Counted from the stretch's first letter, positions 1-6,362 are shown. The stretch: 6,629 nt of DNA from Streptococcus parasanguinis (GCA_018377375.1 JAGZZN010000079.1:1-6629); one strand, 5' to 3'. Notes: generated from the sequence alone by a model not told the origin. Numbers and translations are program-made.

Positions 1-66
1 AAACGAATTAAGGTAAAACTAAAAGGACTTAGTCCTGTACAATACAGAACTAAATCCTTTGCTTAA
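1..66 (+). CDS. IS3-family transposase OrfB, C-terminal end only
   Basis: The first frame is open from base 1 and encodes 21 residues before TAA at 64-66. The peptide contains KRIKVKLKGLSPVQYRTKS, which matches the end of the integrase-core (rve) domain in IS3/IS150-group OrfB proteins; these typically finish with an N-K-R-I-x-x-K-L-x-G-L-S-P-V-x-Y-R motif. The catalytic DDE residues and the rest of the element lie upstream of the window, so I cannot say whether the transposase is intact. A terminal inverted repeat follows 30 bases later, which supports the assignment. The IS subgroup is an inference. Confidence 0.85.
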   Translation, partial: KRIKVKLKGLSPVQYRTKSFA

Positions 67-71
67 ATTAA

Positions 72-97
72 TTGTCTAACTTTTTGGGGTCAGTACA
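72..97 (+). repeat. Terminal inverted repeat (right) of the IS element
   Basis: The sequence runs from TTGTCTAAC through TTTTTGGGG to CAGTACA. Its position just after the transposase stop codon and its CA terminus fit the right inverted repeat of an IS3-family element. The inner limit of the repeat cannot be fixed without the left copy. Confidence 0.65.
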
Positions 98-167
98 TTT
101 TAACGCTTCTTTTTTATACTCTTTTCACTAGTTGGTGGTTAACTTGATTCTCAAAGTAAAATCCGGT

Positions 168-510
168 ATGATTGTAGTAATTGTTTATTTCCCTGCCAGT
201 GGTGTAATATCAAGTCGAGGGTGAAAGATACCAAAAGACCTTTACCTACGCTTATTTCAGAGAGACTTCTTCTAAGTCAAGACAAACCAATGTTTTCGAT
301 AGAACCTATGTTCTTGGGGCAGGTAAAAATCTGGATTTGCGGATGATATTCCCAATTGGGTTTCCTATGACAGTCTTTTATAATCCAGTCGACCCACAGA
401 TTGGTTTTGTCGAACGGTATGCCGGCTTAGTCGGTTTCTATAAAATCGGAATGATTCTAACAGTTGGAATTTACCTTGTATTATTATGTATTTTAATACT
501 AGTATTTTAG
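168..510 (+). pseudogene. Frameshifted remnant of a small DUF3592-like membrane protein
   Basis: The frame from 208 to the TAG at 508-510 is open for 100 codons but has no start codon near its beginning. A TAA at 205-207 closes it upstream. It reads ERYQKTFTYAYF, then a middle part ending FYNPVDPQIGFVERY, then a hydrophobic helix of about 22 residues (ILTVGIYLVLLCILILVF). The 'YNP..P' segment before a C-terminal helix resembles DUF3592 proteins, a poorly characterised membrane family. A different frame from ATG 168 encodes MIVVIVYF...VISSRG and then stops at 222-224. Removing one G from the GGG at 219-221 joins the two frames as SRG-ERYQKT. A one-base insertion in a translated gene is therefore the simplest explanation. 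The N-terminus is also short or lost, and the neighbouring IS end suggests insertion-linked decay. I see no good ribosome binding site before 168. The family call is tentative; the broken state is well supported. Confidence 0.6.
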
Positions 511-619
511 GTCTGTTAGTTAAGGTTAAGAGTTAAAAAATGCTTCGATAAAATGAGTATGTTTATAAATTACATTTTAGAACAACTTTTCTTTGCACTT
601 TACAGTTGATAGTCAGTCC

Positions 620-644
620 AAAACAGCAGAAATGCTGTTTTTTT
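620..644 (+). terminator. Intrinsic terminator upstream of the glycosyltransferase gene
   Basis: AAAACAGCA (620-628) pairs perfectly with TGCTGTTTT (633-641) across a GAAA tetraloop, and the T-run continues to 644. It insulates the next gene from transcription coming from the IS and pseudogene side. Its T-tract runs directly into the next promoter. Between 511 and 619 I see no gene, only AT-rich sequence. Confidence 0.85.
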
Positions 645-652
645 GATATAAT
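644..652 (+). promoter_or_regulatory. Extended -10 promoter for the membrane glycosyltransferase
   Basis: TG at 644-645 followed by A and TATAAT at 647-652 forms a perfect extended -10 element. No recognisable -35 lies at the 16-18 base spacing; that region is the terminator hairpin. Transcription would be expected to begin about seven bases after the -10, near 659. That base is the A of the start codon, so the transcript would have almost no 5' leader. Confidence 0.7.
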
Positions 653-658
653 GGAGCT

Positions 659-2161
659 ATGTTATCGAAAAGTAAACGTATTCTATTTGGGATGCTTCAT
701 GTTGTCATGTTGCTAGTGATGGTCCACTGGTTTTTGATCAGTGTGAACTATCTGAGAGAGATTTCATGGCTAGCCATTTTAGGTGCTGGATTGCTATTTC
801 TGCTAGCCTGGCTGAAACGCGATGGGCTAAAGAGTGCCTTTGCTTGGTTGACTCGGCATAAAAAAGGCTTCTTGCTTGGAGCCCTTGTCTTTCAGTTGAT
901 TGTCATGCTCTGTGCGGAGCTCTTTATCCGTCGGGATGCTGCGGTTGTTTTCAAAGGGGCTTTTGATCTTCTTAAGCAATCTTCCATCACCAACTACCTC
1001 AGTCGCAATCCCAATAACATTCCGCTCTTTCTTTACGAGAAGTTTTTCTATGTCTTATTTGGCTCTAGCGGTCTGTGGGTCATGCAGGCTCTCAATATCC
1101 TCTATGTCAATCTGGGTGCAGTCCTCTTGTACAAGCTGTCCCAGAAGCATTTCAATCAAAAAACGGCTGATCTGGTCTATCTCTTCTATGTGAGCTTGAT
1201 CTGTTACTCGCCTTATTTCTATTCTATGTACACGGACATTCCGCCACTTCCTTTGATCGCTCTTCAGTTATGGTGGGCTTTGGATCTCTTAAAGGAAGAT
1301 CAAGCAGTCTCCTGGAAGAAGATTGTTGGCTTGGGGATCTTATCTGGCGTATCCATGTTGATCCGTCCAACGACGATTATTGTCATGATTGCCTTTTGGG
1401 CTGTGCTCTTTTTCAGAGGAAATTGGAAGGCCTTTGGAAAGATTGCTACTGTGACGGTCTTGACGACGGGCTTTGTCTTTGCAGGATTGAATACAGCGGT
1501 CAATCATCAAAGAGTTGTACCGATCTTGAAACAAGAAGGGCTGGCTAAAGGACCACTCTTGTTTATCAATCTGGGCTTGACAGATATGGGGCACAACCAA
1601 GAAGATATGAAAGAAGGCTTGCTAGCCTATATTGATGAGGATAAGCGATCGGATTACAACAATGGCCTCTTTAAAAAAGAAAATGTGATCAAAGAAATCA
1701 AGCGCCGTCTCAAGGAGTACGGACCGTTCGGTTTGATCGGGCATATCTACTACAAGCAATCCTTGACGGTAGCAGAAGGAACCCTGGGCTGGCTCTACCG
1801 AGATGTAGAGTATGAGAAGACGCCTTTTATCAATCCTCTCTATGCACCCCTGACTAAAAATAATGGTCTTGCAAAATGGGTGCGGACCTATTTTCTTAGC
1901 ATTGATCGCCCGCAGTACAGGTATTATGAATTTGTCAAGCAGCTGATCTGGATCGTCCTATCAGCTGGTTTGGTTGGAGCTTATCTCAAACGTCGAGATA
2001 CAGATGACTTTAACTTCCTTTCCTTAGCGTTTTTTGGTGGCTTGCTCTTCTTAACCATCTTTGAAGGAGGGAAGACCCGCTACCTCATCCAATTCTTACC
2101 GCAAATTTTACTAGTCGCTTCGATCGGTCTAGCAGGATTTACCAAGAAAGAAAATACCTAA
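659..2161 (+). CDS. Polytopic membrane protein, probable GT-C-type glycosyltransferase
   Basis: A 500-residue protein with about ten to twelve hydrophobic segments (for example near 10-30, 36-52, 70-90, 137-158, 172-188, 222-253, 261-281, 428-442, 452-469 and 476-494) and a hydrophilic, probably extracellular region at about 285-425. After the third helix comes an acidic loop, FIRRDAAVVFKGA, with D93. This is where GT-C enzymes of the ArnT/PMT type carry their catalytic acid. The segment YLSRNPNNIPLFLYEKFF (113-130), the MYTDIPPLP motif (190-198) and EGGKTRYLIQFLP (469-481) also fit that superfamily. These enzymes move a sugar from a polyprenyl-phosphate carrier to an acceptor outside the membrane. 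The sequence resembles the TIGR03766 family of Firmicute integral membrane proteins, which I recall as partly linked to exosortase XrtG; no exosortase gene is visible here. The start ATG is 7 bases after a -10 box and has only a crowded GGAG at 653-656. The gene is flanked by its own promoter and terminator, so it is monocistronic. Donor and acceptor are unknown. Confidence 0.7.
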   Translation: MLSKSKRILFGMLHVVMLLVMVHWFLISVNYLREISWLAILGAGLLFLLAWLKRDGLKSAFAWLTRHKKGFLLGALVFQLIVMLCAELFIRRDAAVVFKGAFDLLKQSSITNYLSRNPNNIPLFLYEKFFYVLFGSSGLWVMQALNILYVNLGAVLLYKLSQKHFNQKTADLVYLFYVSLICYSPYFYSMYTDIPPLPLIALQLWWALDLLKEDQAVSWKKIVGLGILSGVSMLIRPTTIIVMIAFWAVLFFRGNWKAFGKIATVTVLTTGFVFAGLNTAVNHQRVVPILKQEGLAKGPLLFINLGLTDMGHNQEDMKEGLLAYIDEDKRSDYNNGLFKKENVIKEIKRRLKEYGPFGLIGHIYYKQSLTVAEGTLGWLYRDVEYEKTPFINPLYAPLTKNNGLAKWVRTYFLSIDRPQYRYYEFVKQLIWIVLSAGLVGAYLKRRDTDDFNFLSLAFFGGLLFLTIFEGGKTRYLIQFLPQILLVASIGLAGFTKKENT

Positions 2162-2191
2162 AAGCTCTGGCTTGTTTGACAGGCAGAAATT

Positions 2192-2223
2192 GAGGTTGGA
2201 TAAAAATGTCCAGCCTCTTTTTT
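2192..2223 (+). terminator. Intrinsic terminator after the glycosyltransferase gene
   Basis: GAGGTTGGA (2192-2200) pairs with TCCAGCCTC (2209-2217), nine pairs including one G-U, across an eight-base loop. Six Ts follow (2218-2223). It lies 30 bases after the stop codon and separates this gene from the ung operon promoter. Confidence 0.85.
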
Positions 2224-2246
2224 ATCCAGTGGATCTGCGCCAAATG

Positions 2247-2255
2247 TGGTATAAT
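2247..2255 (+). promoter_or_regulatory. Extended -10 promoter of the ung-mutX-pyrC-ypmRS operon
   Basis: TG (2247-2248), G, then TATAAT (2250-2255) gives a perfect extended -10. No convincing -35 is present at the usual spacing. The start site should fall near 2262, giving a 5' leader of about 30 bases before ung. No PyrR-binding loop, T-box or other riboswitch fits in so short a leader. Expression is therefore probably not pyrimidine-attenuated from this promoter. Confidence 0.7.
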
Positions 2256-2291
2256 GGAAGGTAAGAATTTATTGGATAGCGGAGAGTTTCC

Positions 2292-2945
2292 ATGCAGCAT
2301 TCACCCTGGCATGAAGCCATCAAATCCCATCTTCCAGAAGGGTATTTTCACCAGATCAATGACTTTATGAATGAAGTCTATAGCAAAGGAGTGGTTTATC
2401 CACCGCGTGACAAGGTCTTTAAGGCCTTGCAGACGACAGACATGGATCAGGTCAAGGTCTTGATCTTAGGCCAAGATCCCTACCATGGACCGGATCAAGC
2501 GCAGGGCTTAAGTTTTTCTGTTCCAGATCATGTACCAGCGCCACCTTCTTTGCAAAATATTCTCAAAGAATTGCGCTCAGATATCGGAGAGAAGCGTTCC
2601 CATGATCTGACCTCTTGGGCGGAGCAAGGAGTGCTCTTGCTCAATGCCTGTTTGACGGTTCCAGCTGGTCAGGCTAATGGTCATGCAGGACAAATTTGGG
2701 AGCCTTTCACAGATGCTGTGATCAAGGTGGTCAATGAGTTGGAGGAGCCAGTTGTCTTTATCCTCTGGGGATCTTATGCCCGTAAGAAAAAGCCACTGAT
2801 TACCCATGATCGACATTTGGTCCTTGAATCAGCTCACCCAAGTCCCTTATCGGCCTACCGAGGATTCTTTGGTTCCCAACCCTTTTCAAAAACCAATCAA
2901 TTTTTGAAAGAGGCGGGACGTGAGCCGATTGATTGGTTAAGATAG
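2292..2945 (+). CDS. ung: Uracil-DNA glycosylase (family 1)
   Basis: This enzyme cuts uracil from DNA, the first step of base-excision repair after cytosine deamination or dUTP misincorporation; it acts in the cytoplasm. All family-1 motifs are present: GQDPYHG at 60-66 with the catalytic Asp62, F75 in GLSFSV for stacking on uracil, LLLN with N118 for base recognition, and HPSPLSAYRGFFG at 182-194 with catalytic His182 and the minor-groove loop. At 217 residues it is full length for bacterial Ung. The start is supported by GGAG at 2281-2284, seven bases before ATG. It is the first gene after the promoter, and the mutX ribosome binding site overlaps its stop codon. The product is recognised with high certainty. 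Confidence 0.97.
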   Translation: MQHSPWHEAIKSHLPEGYFHQINDFMNEVYSKGVVYPPRDKVFKALQTTDMDQVKVLILGQDPYHGPDQAQGLSFSVPDHVPAPPSLQNILKELRSDIGEKRSHDLTSWAEQGVLLLNACLTVPAGQANGHAGQIWEPFTDAVIKVVNELEEPVVFILWGSYARKKKPLITHDRHLVLESAHPSPLSAYRGFFGSQPFSKTNQFLKEAGREPIDWLR

Positions 2946-2954
2946 GAGAAAGAA

Positions 2955-3419
2955 ATGCCACAATTAGCAACGATTTGTTACATTGACAATGGGAAAGAAT
3001 TTCTCATGTTGCATCGCAATAAAAAGCCCAATGATGTCCATGAAGGTAAATGGATCGGAGTTGGTGGAAAACTAGAACGCGGAGAAACTCCACAGGAGTG
3101 TGCTGCGCGTGAGATTTTTGAGGAGACGGGCCTTAGAGCCAAGCCAGTCTTGAAAGGGATCATTACCTTTCCGGAGTTCACTCCAGATTTGGACTGGTAT
3201 ACCTATGTCTTTAAGGTAACAGATTTTGAGGGAGAACTGATCGAGTGTAACGAAGGGACCTTGGAGTGGGTACCTTATGATCAAGTCCTCTCAAAACCAA
3301 CCTGGGAAGGGGACCACACCTTTGTCGAGTGGTTGTTGGAGGATAAACCCTTCTTTTCAGCAATGTTTCGCTATGACGGCGACCGCTTGTTAGAGTCGCA
3401 TGTTGATTTTTATGAATAA
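2955..3419 (+). CDS. mutX: Nudix hydrolase, MutX/MutT-type 8-oxo-dGTP diphosphatase
   Basis: A 154-residue protein with a perfect Nudix box at residues 38-60: G38, E44, R52-E53, E56-E57 and G59, giving the pattern GX5EX7REUXEEXGU that binds the metal and pyrophosphate. The family hydrolyses nucleoside diphosphates linked to another group. The MutX/MutT members remove 8-oxo-dGTP from the nucleotide pool and so prevent A:T to C:G mutations. The substrate is inferred from similarity to streptococcal MutX, including the length and the position beside ung. The start has AGGAG at 2944-2948, which overlaps the ung stop codon, and the intergenic gap is only nine bases. Pairing with Ung groups two defences against damaged bases. 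Another Nudix substrate cannot be excluded. Confidence 0.9.
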   Translation: MPQLATICYIDNGKEFLMLHRNKKPNDVHEGKWIGVGGKLERGETPQECAAREIFEETGLRAKPVLKGIITFPEFTPDLDWYTYVFKVTDFEGELIECNEGTLEWVPYDQVLSKPTWEGDHTFVEWLLEDKPFFSAMFRYDGDRLLESHVDFYE

Positions 3420-3430
3420 AGGAGAATGCA

Positions 3431-4699
3431 ATGGTTGTCATTAAAAATGGTCGCGTAATGGATCCCAAAACTGGCTTGGATCAAGTCTGTGATCTTCGCA
3501 TTGAAGGAAAGAAAATTGTAGAGATCGCTGAAAACCTCCCAACGGATGGACAAGACGTCCTTGATGCTACTGGTTTGGTGGTTGCTCCTGGTTTGATCGA
3601 TGTACACGTGCATTTCCGTGAACCCGGTCAAACTCATAAAGAAGACATCCATACGGGTGCCTTAGCCGCAGCTACTGGTGGTTTTACTCGAGTGGTCATG
3701 ATGGCCAATACCAATCCGACCATTTCAGATATTGCTACCTTAGAAGAAGTCTTAGCTTCTGCAGCCAAGGAAAATCTTCACATTCATACGGTTGCGACGG
3801 TGACTAAGAACTTTGACGGTCAACACCTGACAGATTTTGAAGGCCTGCTTAAGGCCGGTGCAGTAGGATTTTCAGATGATGGGATTCCCCTTCAAAGCAC
3901 TAAGGTTGTCCGTGAAGCTTTGGAAGAAGCTAAGCGTCTAGGAACCTTTATTAGTCTGCACGAAGAAGACCCTGAGTTGAATGGCATTCTTGGTTTGAAT
4001 GAGAACATTGCTAAGGAACACTTCCATGTCTGTGGTGCGACAGGTGTAGCCGAATATTCAATGGCTGCGCGTGATGCCATGATTGCCCATGCGACAGGTG
4101 CCCACCTTCATATCCAACACCTTTCCAAGGAAGAAAGTGTCAAGGTGGTGGAATTTGCCCAAGGGTTAGGAGCTCATGTGACGGCAGAAGTGGCACCTCA
4201 ACACTTTTCGAAAACAGAAAGTCTCCTCTTGACTAAAGGAAGCAATGCTAAGATGAATCCACCTCTTCGCTTGGAATCAGACCGTCTAGCAGTGATTGAA
4301 GGATTGAAGTCAGGCGTCATCTCTGTGATTGCGACGGACCACGCGCCTCACCATGCGGATGAGAAGAATGTCCCTGATATTACCAAAGCACCATCTGGCA
4401 TGACTGGGCTTGAAACTTCGCTTTCTCTTGGTTTGAACTACTTGGTGCATGCTGGCCATTTAAGCTTGATGCAATTGCTTGAAAAGATGTCCTATAATCC
4501 AGCACGTCTCTATGATTTTGATGCTGGCTATATCGCAGTGGATGGACCGGCAGATTTGACCATCTTTGATCCAGAAGCAGATCGTCTGGTATCGGATCAT
4601 TTCGCTTCAAAAGCGGGCAATTCACCATTTGTGGGTGAAACATTAAAAGGAAAAGTTGCTTATACAATCTGTGATGGACAAGTGATTTTTCAAGGATAA
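3431..4699 (+). CDS. pyrC: Dihydroorotase, class I
   Basis: This enzyme catalyses the reversible ring closure of N-carbamoyl-aspartate to dihydroorotate, the third step of de novo UMP synthesis, in the cytoplasm. The 422-residue length is typical of class I PyrC. The binuclear zinc site is complete: H59 and H61 in DVHVHFRE, the bridging Asp150 in GFSDDG (Asp rather than the carboxylated Lys of the E. coli type), H177 in SLHEED, H230 in IQHLS and D303 in ATDHAPH. R63 and N276 fit the substrate-binding positions. The start is set by GGAG at 3421-3424, six bases before ATG; another ATG at 3426 is out of frame. It follows mutX by 11 bases, so it is probably cotranscribed. Other pyrimidine genes are not in the window, so this gene is separated from the rest of its pathway. 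Confidence 0.97.
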   Translation: MVVIKNGRVMDPKTGLDQVCDLRIEGKKIVEIAENLPTDGQDVLDATGLVVAPGLIDVHVHFREPGQTHKEDIHTGALAAATGGFTRVVMMANTNPTISDIATLEEVLASAAKENLHIHTVATVTKNFDGQHLTDFEGLLKAGAVGFSDDGIPLQSTKVVREALEEAKRLGTFISLHEEDPELNGILGLNENIAKEHFHVCGATGVAEYSMAARDAMIAHATGAHLHIQHLSKEESVKVVEFAQGLGAHVTAEVAPQHFSKTESLLLTKGSNAKMNPPLRLESDRLAVIEGLKSGVISVIATDHAPHHADEKNVPDITKAPSGMTGLETSLSLGLNYLVHAGHLSLMQLLEKMSYNPARLYDFDAGYIAVDGPADLTIFDPEADRLVSDHFASKAGNSPFVGETLKGKVAYTICDGQVIFQG

Positions 4700-4713
4700 G
4701 CGATCGTATTCAT

Positions 4714-5556
4714 ATGAATCTTAAAAAAATGATACAAGGCTTGGTTTTCTTTTTAACCAGCCTTCTTGTCTTTGTCTTTCTATTTCGTGCTCTGCTACCA
4801 ACTGCGTCCCCTCGCATGACCAAGCCCAAAACGGCTGAGAAAGAAATCACCTATACTTATGTAGCTCTAGGTGATTCACTGACCAAAGGAGTAGGGGATA
4901 GCACCAAGCAAGGGGGCTTTGTGCCCATCCTCGCCCAAAGTCTGTCCAATGAAAATGATGGCCAGTACCAACCTGTCAACTATGGAGTAGCTGGGAATAC
5001 AAGTGCTCAGATCTTAGATCGACTCAAGAAGCAAACAGATCTTCAGAAGGATCTCAAAAAGGCGCGTGTCATGACCTTAACGGTTGGGGGAAATGATCTG
5101 CGCAAAGTCGTTGTTGATCATTTGAGTGATTTTTCTCTATCAGATATCCAAAAACCGCTCAAGAATTATACAGCGAACCTCAAAGAAATTATTACAAAGG
5201 CCAGAAAGGACAATCCCCAACTTCCTATTTATGTAGTGGGGATCTACAATCCTCTTTACCTGAATTTTCCTGAATTAACTAGTATCCAGACGGCTGTAGA
5301 TCGTTGGAATGAGACGACAGAAGAAACCATCGCGCAATTTGATCAGGTCTATTTCGTTCCGATCAATGATCTACTCTATAAAGGAATTGATGGCCAAATG
5401 GGCGTATCAGAAATCAGTGACGGGAAGACAACCGTTATCAATGATGCCCTGTATGAAGAGGATAGTTTCCACCCTAACAATACGGGCTATGAAAAGATGA
5501 AACAAGCAATATTGGAGAAAATCAATGCCACGAAGAAAACTTGGAGTCAAAAATAA
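4714..5556 (+). CDS. ypmR: SGNH/GDSL hydrolase, YpmR-like, membrane-anchored
   Basis: A 280-residue protein. Residues 8-27 form an N-terminal hydrophobic helix after a short Lys-containing head, giving a signal anchor; there is no lipobox cysteine. The catalytic domain follows from about residue 47 and has all SGNH blocks: GDS with nucleophile Ser55, the GVAGNTS block with Gly94, GGND with Asn127, and DSFH with Asp250 and His253. It should therefore be an active extracytoplasmic serine esterase or acylhydrolase; the substrate is unknown. In Bacillus subtilis ypmR lies next to ypmS, as here, which supports the name. The start is weakly supported: the nearest ribosome binding site, AAGGA at 4692-4696, is 17 bases from ATG 4714. 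Translation may depend on coupling to pyrC, 14 bases upstream. Its 3' end overlaps ypmS by 32 bases. Confidence 0.85.
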   Translation: MNLKKMIQGLVFFLTSLLVFVFLFRALLPTASPRMTKPKTAEKEITYTYVALGDSLTKGVGDSTKQGGFVPILAQSLSNENDGQYQPVNYGVAGNTSAQILDRLKKQTDLQKDLKKARVMTLTVGGNDLRKVVVDHLSDFSLSDIQKPLKNYTANLKEIITKARKDNPQLPIYVVGIYNPLYLNFPELTSIQTAVDRWNETTEETIAQFDQVYFVPINDLLYKGIDGQMGVSEISDGKTTVINDALYEEDSFHPNNTGYEKMKQAILEKINATKKTWSQK

Positions 5557-6157
5557 TCCCATCAAAGAGAAGGTCCCCTTCCTTCAAAAAATAAATATTT
5601 GGAAATGGTTATTTTTAGGTTTGGTCAGCCTTCTCTTAGCCTTCGCTATAGTTGTGCAAGGACGCTTAGCGACGCCAAGGGAAGATGTTAGTCAGCTTCA
5701 TCAAACAGTTGGCACCAAAGATGTCAAAGTTGGAACCATGACAACGACTCGTGATCAACTCAATGATACCATCAAATCGCTCCTGAAAAAATATAAGCTG
5801 TCCGACTACAAGGTCTATGCGGACAATCAGCAAATCCTCTTAGAAGGACAGTTGAGTCTCTTGGGGAAGGATTATCCCTTATACATTTACTTTCAACCAT
5901 CCAAATTGGAAAATGGGAACATTCTCTTGACGGTGAAGGATTTTTCAGTCGGAACCTTTCAAATTCCACAAAGGATGGTTTTGCAGCTCTTGAGTAAAAA
6001 TAAAAATATCCCAAAATTTGTTCAGATCTCACCCAAGCAGTCTACTATCACCATTGTATTGCCAGAAATTGACAATGACTTTGGAATCTATGTCAAGGCC
6101 AATACCATTGACCTCTATAATGACAAGATCGTTTTTGATTTGTATCAGAAGAAGTAG
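5525..6157 (+). CDS. ypmS: YpmS family protein (DUF2140), membrane-anchored
   Basis: A 210-residue protein with a basic cytoplasmic head (MPRRK...), one transmembrane helix at about 28-46, and an extracytoplasmic domain of about 160 residues rich in beta-strand-like alternation. The segments TTTRDQLND (73-81), YIYFQPSKLENGNILLTVKDFSVG (about 120-143) and the preceding LLEGQLSLLGKDYPL match what I recall of the DUF2140/YpmS family. No catalytic motif is visible, so a binding or scaffolding role, possibly with a lipid or with YpmR, is an inference. The start is well supported: GGAG at 5514-5517 lies seven bases before ATG and inside the ypmR coding region. The 32-base overlap with ypmR suggests translational coupling and a shared function. 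No T-rich terminator follows. Confidence 0.85.
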   Translation: MPRRKLGVKNNPIKEKVPFLQKINIWKWLFLGLVSLLLAFAIVVQGRLATPREDVSQLHQTVGTKDVKVGTMTTTRDQLNDTIKSLLKKYKLSDYKVYADNQQILLEGQLSLLGKDYPLYIYFQPSKLENGNILLTVKDFSVGTFQIPQRMVLQLLSKNKNIPKFVQISPKQSTITIVLPEIDNDFGIYVKANTIDLYNDKIVFDLYQKK

Positions 6158-6226
6158 GGCGAAAGAGGCTATTCAGATTGAATTCAAAATCATCTTAAAA
6201 ACTTTACCTTAGGTTCAATAATTCCG

Positions 6227-6256
6227 AGTGCTAGAAACAATAGTGTTTCTAGCACT
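6227..6256 (+). repeat. Perfect 13-bp inverted repeat between ypmS and leu
   Basis: AGTGCTAGAAACA (6227-6239) and TGTTTCTAGCACT (6244-6256) are exact reverse complements around an ATAG loop. An outer pair, TTCCG (6222-6226) and CGGAA (6267-6271), could extend it across an internal loop. There is no T-run on either strand, so it is not a standard intrinsic terminator. It may stabilise the operon's 3' end, weakly terminate transcription, bind a protein or be a remnant of a small repeat element. The rest of the 270 bases between ypmS and the leader peptide holds the CodY-like boxes and promoter described separately, and no other gene is seen. Confidence 0.8.
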
Positions 6257-6336
6257 ATTCTCATGACGGAAAGTTTCTAAGATGACTTTATCCTCAATCT
6301 AACTAGAACTGAAAGCTTTATTTTGTTTCTATTCAA

Positions 6337-6361
6337 AAAATTCAGAATATTACAGAAAATT
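6337..6361 (+). promoter_or_regulatory. Two overlapping CodY-like boxes upstream of the leu promoter
   Basis: The CodY consensus is AATTTTCWGAAAATT. Bases 6337-6351 (AAAATTCAGAATATT) and 6347-6361 (ATATTACAGAAAATT) each match 12 of 15 positions and overlap by five bases. They abut the -35 box at 6363, a position suited to repression. CodY binds DNA when branched-chain amino acids are abundant and is known to control their synthesis in Firmicutes. The binding is inferred, since AT-rich sequence gives chance matches. Confidence 0.6.
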
Positions 6362-6362
6362 C

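Larger units (their letters stand above)
1..97 (+). mobile_element. Right end of an IS3-family insertion sequence
   Basis: About 30 bases downstream of the transposase stop codon lies a sequence that, read on the minus strand from base 97, starts TGTACTGACCCCAAAAAG. This has the TG...CA end and the C-run/A-run typical of IS3-family (IS150-type) terminal repeats in streptococci. I place the element boundary at 97, after CA. Bases 98-100 (TTT) would be the candidate short target duplication. The left end is outside the window, so neither the duplication nor the full length can be confirmed. Confidence 0.75.

Noticed and set aside
219..224. Programmed ribosomal frameshift in the DUF3592-like remnant
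   Set aside because: There is no stimulatory structure, no internal ribosome binding site, and the gene's N-terminus already looks lost, so a decay mutation is simpler.
208..510. A real 100-residue small membrane protein
   Set aside because: There is no start codon or ribosome binding site near the frame's beginning, the first in-frame ATG is in the middle of the conserved part, and an upstream frame joins it through a single-base frameshift.
3410..3652. Minus-strand open frames over mutX and pyrC
   Set aside because: They are antisense shadows of strongly supported genes and have no convincing ribosome binding site or family resemblance.
4700..4712. CGATCG palindrome before ypmR as an operator
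   Set aside because: A six-base palindrome is too short and expected by chance; the flanks do not extend the symmetry.
6018..6212. Open frame overlapping the end of ypmS and running past its stop codon
   Set aside because: It lies mostly in another frame of ypmS, its composition is Ser/Arg-rich and unlike a real protein, and it has no ribosome binding site.
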